NCBI RefSeq assembly: GCF_000715075.1
Contig: NC_134081.1
Location: 62,623,653 to 62,687,652 of the forward strand
Reading direction: 5' to 3'
DNA from: Nicotiana tabacum
Lineage: Eukaryota > Streptophyta > Magnoliopsida > Solanales > Solanaceae
DNA length: 64,000 nucleotides
Shown here: positions 32,738 to 45,491 of the stretch, piece by piece
How positions within the stretch are numbered: position 1 is the first letter of the stretch
Layout: each line of letters begins with the position of its first letter
Notes under the pieces: model-generated
What the model saw: the letters and a program-made list of their open reading frames with translations, nothing else
The model's database searches: none
Told to the model about the DNA's origin: nothing
Translations under genes and position numbers: made by a program

Positions 32738-34776
32738 CTACTGCTCTGCTAGTAGATTCCTTAGCCACATTCTGCATCTTGAAAGATGACTGCAGTTCTT
32801 TATTTTCTTGTAATTCTTTTCTTTGGATGCCAGTGATAGGATTGGGTTAGTGTTAGGATTTGGATTAGGATTTTCTGGGGTGAGGATTTGGTCATTGTGG
32901 TTGAGGCTTACATCAAGAGCAACTGGTTTAGGACAAATATTTTGGATATCAAGAGGTTTAGGCATTAGATCAGGTTTGGGCAACTTACTAGCTTCCTCCT
33001 GCTTATCTCCATCAACATCTGCTCGCATCAGTTCATGATCTTCCTCTAAGAAGTGAACTCCATCTTCAAACTCCTGGCCATCAATCTGACCATCAACTAC
33101 CTCCTTGTCTAGCTCATCATCTGATTGTAGTTCCCCTTCTTCTTCTGAATCATCCTCTACCTGTTGACTCCACAATCTCCCCTTCAGTGGACTTCCTGTA
33201 GGAAAATTCTTTTCTTTGTTTGACTGATCAGCCCTATCAATTTGTTTCACATATGCTCCTCCTTGTTCATTAGTCACATTAGCATCAATTCCCTTTGAGA
33301 CATCATTCTCGTTGGTCCTTGGATTGACAATATATTTTTGAGTGTTCAACGTTTGTGAAGGGATCTCTTGGCATGATTGATTAGTAGTAACATTGTTGCC
33401 TCCAAAGGCTCTATTGACCCATTGTGCTGTGGATTCCTTTAACATTGCTTGTTCTTTCTCCTTATCCTTCTGATTTATACATTCTTTTCCAATATCCTTA
33501 CAAGCTGCAATCCTAGGTGAAAAAGGATTATAAATTGGTGCAGCTGGATTCAAGGTTCTCCCAGTTTCAGTATGAGTAGGTTTAGGGCTGCAATTGGCCT
33601 GATTTTGCTCTACCAAAGCTAGATGATTGTTATCTTCATTATCATCTGCATCCTCCACCAAAGCAGCAAACTTATTAGTCGTTTGAACACCATCAACATG
33701 AACAAATTCTTTCCCACTGTTGCCTTGTGCTTCTTCCTACTGAACAAGTTTCTTGATACGATTATCTCGAACTTCCTTCCATTGTTCACCAACATTACCA
33801 ACAACTTTTCCACTAGAAAGGATCATTAAAGAACCTTATTTTGTACCTGTTTTCCAGCATTACCAGTAACTGCCTACTTCACTTTGTTATTAGACTCCAT
33901 TAGCTTTGGATGAAGTTGCCAACATTCAAACTGATCATGACCTTGAATTTTGCATTGCTTACAATACTTGGGCAGAAAATCATAATTGATCTTCACCCAT
34001 TCAGTCCTTACCTCCCTTGTGGCCTCATTCTCGATATCTATATGAACCTTCTTAGGTAAATCTGCTAACAAGTCAACTAGGACATTAACTCTTGCACAAC
34101 TAGGCCTAGTTTTGTTAATTGTAGCCATGTCAAGATGCAATGGCTTCCCCACAGTTGAGGCTAATGAAAACAAGCATTCCTTTACAAAGAATGTAGGCAG
34201 CAAACCTGGAAAGGAAATCCATGCTATAGCCATTGGTGTTTCTTCCCCGGCCTTGAATTTTACATCATAAATTAGTGGCCGCAACTGATATTCATAACCA
34301 TCCTTGTCTTTGACATAATAAGCATTTTTCAACATAAAGTTAATGAAATCTTCCCATAACGTCAATCTTATCAAGACATGTCGATCTCGAAGGATACCAA
34401 CACTGCATTCTTCTTTGATTCCACACTGACTTTGGATAATTCTACGTAATTCCTGGAGTTCTGGCCAACCATACGATAGCTTTCCAACAACTGCATATTG
34501 TAAGCCTTCAATTATATTCATGCGATCAACCTCAACTTTTGTGAATTTGACGAAAGGTTCTCCATTTAAAACAGTGGCTCATCGTAACTGTATAGGCTTG
34601 ACAGTAAGTTTTGAAGTAGGGTTCGACTGCATGGGACTGCTTTGGACGACAGGTTTCAATATTTTGCTGTAATCAATGGGTTGGGAATTGTTGTTTGTGG
34701 TTGTATTAGTTGGGGCGAGGGAGGGAAGAGGCTGACCAACTGGAAAAGATGGTTGGCCGCCGGCCGGAACGGCCAT
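32738..34776 (-). pseudogene. LINE ORF1: RNA-binding DUF4283/zinc-knuckle protein (broken)
   Basis: The first ATG is at 34776 (MAVPAGGQPSFPVGQP). The in-frame TTG 12 bases upstream is not needed. A Pro/Ser/Asn-rich N-terminus is followed by DUF4283 (NIIEGLQYAVVGKLSYGWPE, LIRLTLWEDFINFMLKNAYY, AIAWISFPGLLPTFF) at about 34520-34170, then a zinc knuckle (YCKQCKIQGHDQFECW) near 33930. A long acidic, low-complexity C-terminal part (33661-32738) contains EDDSEEEGELQSDDELDKE. A TGA interrupts the frame near 34580, a stop follows at about 33874, and the C-terminal part is in another frame. In plant L1 elements this protein binds the element RNA to form the particle used in retrotransposition. Confidence 0.88.
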
Positions 34777-34854
34777 GGCAACGCTCAAACGTAGAATCGC
34801 CTGGAAAAATCGCCAGAGCTTCTCTCTCCTTTAGGGTTTTATTGTTCAATTTTT

Positions 34855-34869
34855 CCTAAGTACAAAACT
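34855..34869. repeat. LINE target site duplication, 5' side
   Basis: CCTAAGTACAAAACT, identical to 27076-27090, directly next to the LINE 5' UTR. Confidence 0.95.
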
Positions 34870-35312
34870 GGTCACAGATTTGGCTGTTTTTGTTTTCAAA
34901 TATTTTTCTCAGCCATTGGCCTTGTTATTTCATGAAATGCATTCCAATTCGACCACAAGTGTCACGCATGAAACTTTTGTTCCAGGCAATCTTTCTCTCT
35001 CCTTCCGATCTTCTTTGTAAGAACGTCTTCAATTTTGTCCATTCATTACAAGGAGCTTATCAATCTGGATGGCGTGACATGGATCGAGCATTTTACATCC
35101 TTTTCTTCCAATAAATTTTGTTTGTTTAAAAGTAGCCTAAAGTCAAACCTTGATTAGAGGCCTTAAATTTTTTTAAAATAAAAAGTTCATATATATTTTT
35201 ATTTGAAGTTTATTCATCTAACTTTTTGAAATGTAAAGTTAACTAATAACTTTGTTTATAATCAATTTCTTCTAATAAATTTTTTCAATTAATAATATGT
35301 ATAGAAACTAGC
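34870..35312. other. Unique-looking sequence between the LINE and the gag-only element
   Basis: It continues the downstream flank of the BTB/POZ gene. I see no gene or structured RNA. It becomes AT-rich after 35110. Confidence 0.4.
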
Positions 35313-38300
35313 AACAGGTTTACCTTGAGTCTCCACAGCAAGATCCGTACAGCTAGCTAGCGATCGACTGACTTCGAATTACTTGGATTGGCACAAAAAT
35401 ATGCAGAAGTATAGTATGAGTACACCACAGCGGTACCCAGCAAGTATCAAGACTAACCTAAGTGGAGTACTGGCGAGGGACAGTCAAGACACCTATTGGA
35501 CTAGATAACCTGAACAAGTATAGGTATAGAACTAACAGAGTATGATATCTCTACAGAATTACGCATAATGATAACAATAATACGGTGCTTGCAGTAGGAA
35601 ATAGAAGCAACATTTTGCAGCGGGATACCACAAGTAATAACACAATAGAGTAGGTTGGACACAATTTAAATCCGGTGAAAAACAAATAAAGGAAGGAAAA
35701 GTAGCAACTTGATAAGAATAGCCGCTTTCGCACCAGGTTTATTTAATAATCCCCACGAGGTACCAAACCTCAAAAACTCACAGAATTCACAGGTCCCAAT
35801 TCATGAACCTAATTACTTGGCATCTCGTGCCCTCATTACAACTGATAAATGCACGGATGACTCACGTACCAATAGAACCAATCTCACATATAAGACAAGT
35901 AGACGGAGTACGTACAAATGATCGGTAGCATCAGTATTCATCTTCTTAAACCGATAGGGTGATAAAGTACGTGTATGCTTGTACAAGTGTTCTATCACAG
36001 TTCGGGCCAACGAATAAGAGTAGAGAAAATGAATGACACATAAGGAACGATCCCCACAATTCACACCAAGCAAAACTCACATAGGTTAGGCATGCCACTA
36101 CACAAATATCAACAACAACAATGCCTCCAGGCCATTACAAGTCATCATAAATCAATCTCCGACATAGCACACCTTGTCTCGCCACGTGTGCAAATATAAT
36201 ATAAATGCCCGCCTTGTCTCGCCGCACACACATAATAATATTCCCACCTTGTCTCTACACATGCGCAAACCCATATATATAGCCTGCCTTGTCACACCGC
36301 ATGTGTATATATCAATAGTAACAACAACTCGGCAGAAACCTCATGCAAACACCCGAACAAAACCTCCCAACAATATCACGTGCCAAAAACACAACATCAC
36401 AATAGAATGACTTTCACAACATGTGCCCATATTCCACAACATTTCATTGAAACAATGTCAATACCACAACCGCGCATAGCCTTCGGCTCAACAAACTAAG
36501 TACAACAGTAATAATAGCATGAGAATACGACAAGTAAATCAACTCAAGAACAACAACAACAATAGAGCGAGAATACGACAAGTAAATCAACAAATTATTC
36601 TAAATAAGGATGAGGCAACTACGATAAAGGATAACTAAACTTCATTTAGGGTTGAACAATTACGAAGAGATGCAATAGATTCAATTAAGGATAAGCAACA
36701 GAAAAGATAATCATAACCTCAAATAAGGGTAGACAAGTACAGAAGAGATAATAATATTTTCGATTAAGGATAAGCAATTAGGAAAGGATAGCATGGAAAT
36801 CGAAGAGGGAACAACTTCAGTTAAGGCACACAATAGTCAAATAGGCAATAAGGGTTGAACATGAAGCAATTAATTCCAATCAAGACACGTAGAGGTGAAA
36901 CTAGTAAAAGAAGAACTTAACATAACAAAATAATTTCATATCTAATGAACATAAGAACCTAAGAGCCCTAAAGGTCAACTTTCCACAAATAAGCCCGAGC
37001 ACGTACTCGTCACCTCGCGTACACAGACTTCACATGACACAATTAGCACTAAAGACTCGATTCCTAAGGGGTAATTCCCCCCCCCCCACAAAGTTAGGCA
37101 AGATACTTACCTTAAACCACGCTCAATCAATCAATTAGTAGGCCTTTTCCCTCGATTTCCAACTCCGAACTACTTGAATCTAGCCAAAACAATTTCATAC
37201 TATAATTATAACTATAGGAAATTTATTTAATAGTGAAATAATGATCTTCGCTAAAAATTTAAAAATTGCTCCAAAAAGTCGACTGGGACCCGCATCTCGA
37301 AAACCGATCAAAATTACAAAAATCGAAAACCCATTCGATATCGAGTTCAACCATACCAACATTGTCAATTTCTAACCTCAATTCGTCCTTCAAATCATCA
37401 TTTTACATTTTGAAATATTTTTCAAATTTTCCTCAAATTTCCAACTTAGTTCACTAATTAAATGATGAAAATAGCAATGAATTCATAAAATGTAACGAGA
37501 TTCGGGTAGAGAACACTTACCCTAATGAGTTGCATGAAAAACCCACGAAATATCTCCCAAAACCGACGTCTAGAACTCAAAATATGTTAAAAATATCAAA
37601 CCATCGACATATATGCAATTCTGCCTAGAACATCCGCATTTGCGGACACACACGCGTACCTGCGCTTTCGCTTGTGCGAGACAATTCTCCGCATATACTG
37701 TCTTCGCTTGCCCACACAGGGATCGCATCTGCGACCATAGTTGAGCATCTGCGATTGCGCAGCTGCATCTCAAACTACGCAGAAGCAGACATCACCTGGA
37801 GCCTCCAACGCTCATTTGCGATCCACCTTCCGCAGATGCGTCCTCGCACTTGCGGTCCTCCAGTTGCAGAAGTGATTCAACAGGGTGGCACCAATGTCGC
37901 AGAAGCAACCAAACTCTCGCAAAAGCAGTCACGCACCTGCACATCAAAACTTGCAGGTGCAACGCACCAGAACCAGCAGCCCAGAAATTCCTAAGTCCAA
38001 TATCCAAACCGTTAACCATCCAAAATCCACCCGCAGCACCCGGGACCTCAACCAAATATACCAACACATCCTAAAACACGATACGAACTTAGTCGAGGCC
38101 TCAAATCACATCAAAAAATGTCGAAATTACAAATCGCGCCTCGAATCTAACTTATGAACTTTCAAATCTTTCAACTTCCAAACTCGTGCCGAAACATATC
38201 AAATCAACCCGGAAATGACGTCAAATTTTGCATGCAAGTTCCAAATGACATAACAGAGCTAATCCAACTCTTGGAATCGCATTCCGAACCCGATATCATC

Positions 38301-38671
38301 AAAGTCAACTCTCGGTCAAACCCCTCAACCTTCCAAAAACTTCAACTTTCCAATTTCGCCGAAATGCTTCAAATTACCCTACGGACCTCCGAATCCAAAT
38401 CCGGATGCACGCCTAAGTCCAAAATCACCATACAAAACTATTGGAACCATAAAAATTCTATTCCGGAGTCGTCTACAAAGAAGTCAAATTTCGGTCAACT
38501 CTTACCGCTTAAGTTTCTAAAACATGAATCCTTCTTTCACATTAATCCCGAATCATCCGAAGTCCGAACTCGACTACGCACACACGTTATAACATATAAT
38601 ACGGAGCTACTCGAGACCTTAAGACACTGAACGGAGTGCTAATACTCAAAATGACCAGTCGGGTCGTTACA
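35313..38671 (-). repeat. 3' LTR of the gag-only element (outer end missing)
   Basis: It matches 41728-45139. The inner border GGTCGTTACA at 38671 abuts the polypurine tract. Homology fades at about 35313. The missing part corresponds to 41445-41727, including the terminal inverted repeat. It contains the conserved module at 35389-35448, degenerate repeats of CTTGTCTCGCC-type units (36170-36310), and a GCG-rich cluster (37620-37990). Confidence 0.85.
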
Positions 38672-38685
38672 TTCTCCCCCTCTTT
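38672..38685 (-). other. Polypurine tract
   Basis: The reverse strand reads AAAGAGGGGGAGAA directly before the LTR start TGTAACGACC. Confidence 0.85.
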
Positions 38686-39839
38686 AACGAACGTTCGTCC
38701 TCGAACGTGCCAAGAGTCGTCCATAAGTCATCAAGTCACTGAATTTATTCATCCTACATACACCCGCGGGTGACCCCACGTCACCCCAATCAACATAAGC
38801 CCGACGATGGCACCTCGACTGCAATTTACCCCTTTCACCAATATCAATAAGCCTTAGAATCTAAATTCTCACCATCTGATCATCTCCAAAAGACCCGATT
38901 CCTACATCCACACCCAGCATTAGCCTCCACCAGCTGCAACAACCTATGCTTACAGCCAAAAGGTACAACCATACGACGTAACACATCACACATATGCCCA
39001 TAATAATATCTCTGATCACCATAACTGACCGTAATCAAATCCAGTACCATAAATTAGCCTCATATCCGATAGAACCCTTTTTCAAACCTTCACAATACCG
39101 ACAATGATGCAAATAAACATGAAGACCTAACAACTATTCACCCGAATCAACAAATTACATCTAACACCACCTGGGCACACACCTCGCAAGCTAAAATCCA
39201 ATAAGCACAACACGAATATGACTGAATATGCAAAGAGAAACACACGAGAGAACTATCAAACAAGCCCGACAGACACAACCCCCTATCAGTACCATACTAC
39301 GAATAAATTTCACAAGGGAGAATCAAAGCATATGAATAAATTACAAGGACCTCATCCTAATATCACTCCACCGCGGACCGCAGCCCGGTTTAAACGTATC
39401 AAATCACATGGAGACGCAAGGATCCCATCCTCAGCTCTGAATCGCAGGTTGCATATATATCATACCAATCAAAACCTTCCACTAATTTAATTTTGCCGAT
39501 AAAAGCACAACACGTACTGAACTCTCACACCGGTAGAGCATCTAAATTACAAGTCGTAACCCATCACCCAGAAATCACATCAAAACTACCAAATGAGGAA
39601 CAAAAGTCACTCAAAATCTCATAACTCTCAATAATGAATAAAAACAAAATGGTAGAAACGGGCTACCACTATAGAATCTCCTAACATGGATAAACATATA
39701 AGTAGAGTACTAAATCACGAAACTACTCACATGTGAAGCAAACTAGGAGGACTCATCCCGATAAGCAGAACTGAAATAAAATATGAATGATGCTCCTCTA
39801 TGACAAATCGAAACCATACCTGTACAACATCATCTGGTG
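38686..39839 (-). other. Interior of the gag-only element without pol
   Basis: Where an autonomous relative would have protease to integrase, this stretch has no recognisable pol motif and only short frames on either strand. The GAACGTTCGTCCTCGAACG sequence near the polypurine tract is a short inverted repeat (GTTCG/CGAAC). Confidence 0.6.
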
Positions 39840-41245
39840 CAGCAGCCTCAGGCCTACTGTAGAAAACACATCAATGGGTTGGGCCTCCCCTACTTAGGCG
39901 CCCTCTACTCGCCTGACCTGTACCCTAAGCTGGTGGTGCAGGGATATCAGCAGCTGGAGCCGAACTCATAGCCTGAATACCCCATTGTGACACATCTATC
40001 CAAAGTCAGGGATAATCCCTCACCATGTGGCTGGTATCTCTAAGCTCAAAGTAACCTCTCTGCTGATGTGGCTGTGGAAACTATGCGGTACGGTACTCTA
40101 AGACCCATGGGTACCTGAAATATCATGCGAAGCCTGAAGTGCAAACTGAACTAGCTGACCCACAAAACCTCTACCATGCCGTACCCTCCCTCCAAAATAA
40201 GGACTGGTAGATCTCTATGGTCTGCGAGACCTCTTAGCCTCCCTGTCCTCTCTATCCTGACCCCGCCTGTCCTCTCTCCTGGCCTCGCCTGTCCGCTCTC
40301 TCCTAGTCCCACATGCCCTCTAATCGGTGGGTGATCTCTACCACCTACTGAAATGGAACATCTGACTCCAACTCCCGAGCCATGCTGAACTAGATATCAT
40401 GTCTGAGCCCCTCAATGAATCTATGGACTCTCTCTCTAACTGTAGCGACCAAAGTAGGTGCATGTCTGGATAAATCATTGAATCTAACGGTATACTCTGA
40501 CACGGACATAGTGCCCTGGTGCAGCTGCTCAAAATCCGTGCGATATGCATTCCGAAGAGTTTGAGGAACAAACTGACTCAGGACCATCTCTAAAAATTGA
40601 ACCCATGAAAGTGAAGCTGCATCAACCGAGCTACCCAACTCATTTGCTCGCCACCACTGATTTGTCGTTCCCTTAAGCTGGAACATAGTAAAAACAACCC
40701 CACTCGTTTCCAAAATACCCATAGTGCGGAGAATGCTGTGACACTCCTCTAGAAAACCCTGTTCACCCTCTGAAGCCAAACCACTGAAAGTGTAAGGGTC
40801 ATACTTCTTGAACCTTGCAAGTCTAAGTTGTTCTTCCTCAGATGTTGCTACCCTAACCACGGGCTGAACTGGGACCACAAGCTGTGTCGCCATGACACCT
40901 GGAACTGACCAATGTGACTCGCTGCTCTGGAGTACGAGCAGCGGGAGTCTGAGTCCCTCCCCTGGTCTGTGAAGTAGCTGGTGCAATCGGAATTAACCCC
41001 GCCTGAGCCAATGTACCAAACATGCTTAGGAACTGTGCTAAGGTCTCCTGAAGTCTGGGGGAAACAACTGGCACCTCCGGTGCCCGTCCCCAAACATGAG
41101 CTACTAGGGGCTCCTCAACTGCTGCTGTGACAGGTGCTCTATCTGTAGCACGTGCTCCTCCTCGGCCCCTGCTTCTGCATCTGCCCCTAGCGACACCTTC
41201 TCTAGGGGTAGCATCATCAGTAACTGCAGCTCGCGTCCTCACCAT
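39840..41245 (-). pseudogene. Gag of a Tekay-like gypsy element (broken)
   Basis: The start is MVRTRAAVTDDATPREGV at 41245, with a basic Arg/Gly-rich N-terminus (RGRCRSRGRGGARATDR). After a frame change near 40990 comes the capsid-type retrotransposon gag domain (40840-40390): EEEQLRLARFKKYDPYTFSG, FLEECHSILRTMGILE, TNQWWRANE, LSQFVPQTLRNAYRTDFEQL, MSVSEYTVRFNDLSRHAP, RVHRFIEGLRHDI. Next come an RE/RG-rich linker with stops and a former zinc knuckle near 40090-40045 that reads GYFELRDTSHMVRDYP, in which only the His of CCHC survives. A last segment (CVFYSRPEAAAPDDVV, near 39850) resembles the start of protease. Gag packages element RNA. This copy cannot make a full one. Confidence 0.85.
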
Positions 41246-41430
41246 CTGTGAGAGAATAGAATGATAAAAACTCAAACTCCAGGATCAATAAACTCGCACA
41301 ATAGGAAATGAAGAAGTGAAACTGTCCTAATAGTTCCATAGCCTCTCGAAGATAAGTACAGATGTCTCCGTACTGATCCGCAAGACTCTACTGAACTCGC
41401 TTATGACTCGTAGTACCTATGAACCTAGAG

Positions 41431-41442
41431 CTCTCATACCAA
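41431..41442 (-). other. Primer-binding site, initiator tRNA-Met type
   Basis: The reverse strand reads TTGGTATGAGAGC two bases inside the 5' LTR end, one mismatch from the usual TGGTATCAGAGC. Confidence 0.85.
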
Positions 41443-41444
41443 CT

Positions 41445-44400
41445 TGTCATGACCTAATTTCCCTCCGTAGGATGTCGTGACGACACCTAGTCTCTAAAAC
41501 TAGGTAAGCCTAACACTTACTGAATTAATAGAAGAATTTGACCAAACAATTAATAATTATGAAATAGAACCTTATTACACAACTTACAATTCCCAAAACC
41601 AGTAGTACAAGTCATAAGCTCTATTGAGTTTGCTACAAAAACCTCTAAATAAAACTGTTTCGAAATAGAGATAAACAGTGAAAGTACAATAACAGAAGGT
41701 GACTCCGAGGCCTGTGAATGAAACAGCAGGTTGACCTTGAGTCTCCACAGCAAGATACGAACAGCTAGCTAGTGATCGACTGACTTCGAATTACCTGGAT
41801 CTGCACAAAAATGTGCAGAAATTAAGTATGAGTACACCACAACGGTACCCAGTAAGTATCAAGACTAACCTCAGTGGAGTAGTGACAAGGGGCAGTCAAG
41901 AAACCTACTGGACTAGATAACCTGAACAAGTATAGGCATAAAACTAACATAATATGATATCTCTACAGAACTACGCATAATGACAACAATAATACGGTGC
42001 TTGCAGTAGGAAATAGAAGCAACAATTTGTAGCGGGACACCATAAGTAATAACACAGTAGAGTAAGCTGGACACAATTTAAATCCGGTGAAAAACAAATA
42101 AAGGAAGGACAAGTAGCAACTTGATAAGAATAACCACTTTCGCACCTGGTTTATTCAATAACCCCCACGAGGTACCAAACCTCAAAAACTCACACAATTC
42201 ACGAGTCCCAATTCATGAACCCTAATCACTTGGCATCTTGTGCCTTCATTACAACTGATAACTGCACGGACGACTCACGTGCTAATAGAACCAATCTCAT
42301 ATATAAGACAAGTAGACGGAGTACGTACAAATGATTCGGTAGCATCAGTGTTCATCTTCTTAAACCGATAGGGAACGTATGTGTATGCTTGTGCAAGTGT
42401 TATATCACAGTTCGGGCCAATGAATAAGAGTAGAGAAAATGACCGACATATAAGGAACGATCCCCACAATTCGCACCAAGTAAAACTCACACAGGTTAGG
42501 CACGCCACTACCCAAATATCAAAAACAACAATTCCTCCAGGCCATCACAAATCATCACAAATCAATCCCCGACATAGCACACCTTGTTTCTCCACGTGCG
42601 CAATAATAATGTAAATGCCTACCTTGTCTCACTGCACGCGCATAATAATATTCCCAGCTTGTCTTGCCACATGCGCAAACCCACATATATAGCCTGCCTT
42701 GTCACGCCGCATGTACATATATCAATGGTAATAATAGCACGGCAGAAACCTCGTGTAAACACCCGAACAAAGCCTCCCAACAATATCACGTGCCAAAAAC
42801 ACAACATCACAATAGAATGGATTTCACAACATGTGCCCATATTCCACAACATTTCATCTAAACAGTGTCAATACCACTACCGCGCATAGTCCTTGGCTTA
42901 ACAAACTGAGTACAATAATAACAATAACAACAATAGCGCGAGAATACGACAAGTAAATCAACTCAAGAGCTTTGGATCACAAAGAAGCGGTAGAACGAGC
43001 TCACAAAGAATAAACACAATAGGGAATACTAGTCTTAATAAGAATGGCTCAACAAGGGAGAGATAATATGTAACAAATTATTCTAAATAAGGATAAGGCA
43101 ACTACGATAAAAGATAACTAAACTTCATTTAGGGTTGAGCAATTATGAAGAGATGCAACAAATTCAATTAAGGATAAGCAACAGAAAAGATAATCATAAC
43201 CTCAAATAAGGGTAGACAACTACAGAAGAGATAATAATAATTTCGATTAAGGATAAGCAATTAGGAAAAGATAGCATGGAAATCGAAGAGGCAACAACTT
43301 CGGTTAAGGCACACAATAGTCAAATAGGCAATAAGGGTTGAACATGAAGTAATTTATTCCAATTAAGACTCGTAGAGGTGAAAGTAGTAAATAGGGAACT
43401 TAACATAATAAAACAACTTCATATCTAATGAACATAAGAAACTAAGAGCCCTAAAGGTCAACTTTCCGCAAATAAGCCCGAGCACGTACTCGTCACCTCG
43501 CGTACACGGAATTCACATGACACAATTAACACCAAAGACTCGATTCCTAAGGGGTAGTTTCCCCCACACAAAGTTAGGCAAGATACTTACCTCAAACCAC
43601 GCTCAATCAATCAATTAATAGGCCTTTTCCCTCGATTGCCAACTCCGAACTACTTGAATCTAGCCAAAACAATTTTATACTATAGGAAACTTATTTAAAT
43701 ACTGAAATAATGATCTTTACTAAAAATTGAAAAATCACTCCAAAAAGTCAACCCGGACCTGTGTCCCAGAACCCGACCAAAATTATAAAAATCGAACACC
43801 CATTCGATATCGAGTTCAAGCATATCAAAATTATCAATTTCTGACCTCAAATCATCCTTCAAATCATCATTTTACATTTTGAAAGATTTTACAAATTTTC
43901 CTCAAAGTTCCAACTTAATTCACTAATTAAATAATAAAAATAGCAATGGATTCATAAAATATAACAAGATTCGGGTAGAGAACACTTACTGCAATGAGTT
44001 GCTTGAAACACCCACGAAAAATCTCCCAAAACCGACGTCTAGAATTCAAAATATGTTAAAAATGTCAAACCCTCGACATATATGCAATTCTACCCAGAAC
44101 ATCCGCATTTGCGGACATACACGCGCACCTGCGTGTTTGCTGGTGCAAGACAATTCTCCACATCTGTAGTCTTCACTTGCCCACATAGGTATCACATATG
44201 CGACCACAGTTGTGCATCTGCGATTGCGCAGCAACGTCTCAAACTCCGCAGAAGCGGACATCACCTAAAGCCTCCAACGCGCATCTGCGATTCATCTTCC
44301 GCAGATGCGTTCTCGCACTTGCGGTTCTCCAGTCGCAGAAGAGATTCAACAGGGTGGCACCAATGTTGCAGAAGTGACAAATCTGTTGCAAAAGTGGTCA

Positions 44401-45139
44401 CGCACCTGCGCACCAAAACTCGTAGGTGCGACGCGCTAGAACCAGCAGCCCAGAAATTCCTAAGTCCAATATCGAAACCATTAACCATACGAAATCCACC
44501 CGAGGCCCCCAGGACCTCAACTAAATATACCAACACATCCTAAAACATGATACAAACCTAGTCGAGGCCTCAAATAACATCAAACAATGTCGAAATTACG
44601 AATCTCGGCTCGAATCAAAATTATGAACTTTCAAATCTTTCAACTTCTAAACTCGTGCCGAAACATATCAAATCAACCCGGAACGACGTCAAATTTTGCA
44701 TGCAAGTTCCAAATGACATAACGGAACTAATCCAACTCTCGGAATCACATTCCGAAGATGATATCACCAAAGTCATCTCTCGGTCTAACCCTTCAACCTT
44801 CCAAAAACTTTAACTTTCCAATTTCGCCGAAATGCTTCAAATTAACCTATGGACCACCAAATTAAAATCCGGACGCACGCCTAAGTGCAAAATCACCATA
44901 CAAAACTATTGAAATCATAAAAATTTCATTCCAGAGTCGTCTACACAGAAGTCAAATTCTGGTCAACTCTTACCGCTTAAGTTTCTATAACACGAATCCT
45001 TCTTCCACATCAATCCCGAATCATCCAACGTTCGAACTCGACTACGCACGCACATCATTACACATAATACAGAGCTGCTCGAGACCTTAAGCTGCTGGAT
45101 GGAGCGCTAATACTCAAAACGACCGGTCAGATCGTTAGA
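41445..45139 (-). repeat. 5' LTR of the gag-only element (F1, about 3.7 kb)
   Basis: It runs from TGTCATGACC at 41445 to GATCGTTAGA at 45139 (usual F1 end GTTACA, with C changed to G). It contains CTAGTCTC...ACTAGG (about 41485-41505), the conserved module (41799-41859), degenerate CTTGTCTC..-type repeats (42575-42715), and a GCG-rich cluster (44100-44430). All frames over it look random. Confidence 0.88.
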
Positions 45140-45486
45140 ACAAGTCTAAATCGTCAATATCAATTTACTACTTATTATGTGTGAAGGAACTGTCGAGGTT
45201 AATGCAATGTTTTTGACCACTAAATAGAAAATCAAAAATATTTTCATATGCTTCGAACTATTCAAATATATTAAAATTTTCTTTTCATTCCATTCAAAAT
45301 ATACTCCTTTACTTTAAAATGCTTAATTGTTTTTTAAAAATTAATTCATAAACCTACTACTAGCAAAAAATGAGGCACCGAAAATTATGGGCCTAAAGCT
45401 TTTGCTTTACTTGCCTTACCCTAAGGTCGACACTGTATAATTGAGAAATGGCTCCCAAAGTTTTGGTTTAGTGGTAAGAGTATAAT
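45140..45486. other. Intergenic, possible SINE head at its right end
   Basis: AT-rich with no gene. The last 40 bases (about 45447-45486) contain GGTTTAGTGGTAAGAG, which resembles a tRNA-type A box. The sequence continues at 48807 after the solo LTR, suggesting a degenerate SINE split by it. Confidence 0.4.
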
Positions 45487-45491
45487 ATATG
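45487..45491. repeat. Target site duplication, left of solo LTR
   Basis: ATATG, identical to 48807-48811. Five bases is the usual gypsy duplication length. Confidence 0.85.

Larger units (their letters stand above)
27091..34854 (-). mobile_element. Full-length, decayed L1-type LINE with RNase H
   Basis: A reverse-strand non-LTR retrotransposon of 7764 bp. It starts with a short 5' UTR (34854-34777), has ORF1 (DUF4283 plus CCHC knuckle) and ORF2 (endonuclease, RT, zf-RVT, RNase H), and ends in poly(A) (T-run 27091-27102 on the plus strand). It is bounded by a perfect 15-bp target duplication. Multiple frameshifts and stops run through both ORFs, so this copy is inactive by sequence. Plant L1 elements with a C-terminal RNase H are a known lineage. 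It lies about 0.5 kb downstream of the BTB/POZ stop codon, in opposite orientation. Confidence 0.95.
35313..45139 (-). mobile_element. Gag-only gypsy (Tekay-like) element, TR-GAG/LARD type
   Basis: A reverse-strand LTR element with a 5' LTR 41445-45139, initiator-Met-type primer site at 41431-41442, gag region 41245 to about 39840, polypurine tract 38672-38685, and 3' LTR about 35313-38671. The interior is only 2773 bp and holds no RT, RNase H or integrase. The LTRs exceed 3.3 kb each. It would need proteins from a related full element. The 3' LTR lacks about 285 bp at its outer end, so no target duplication can be scored. By eye the LTRs are very similar but diverged, with one block of about 110 bp near 42965-43075 missing from the 3' copy. 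Confidence 0.88.

Noticed and set aside
36170..36310. CRISPR-like regular repeats
   Set aside because: The units are degenerate minisatellites of an LTR in a plant genome, without uniform spacers.
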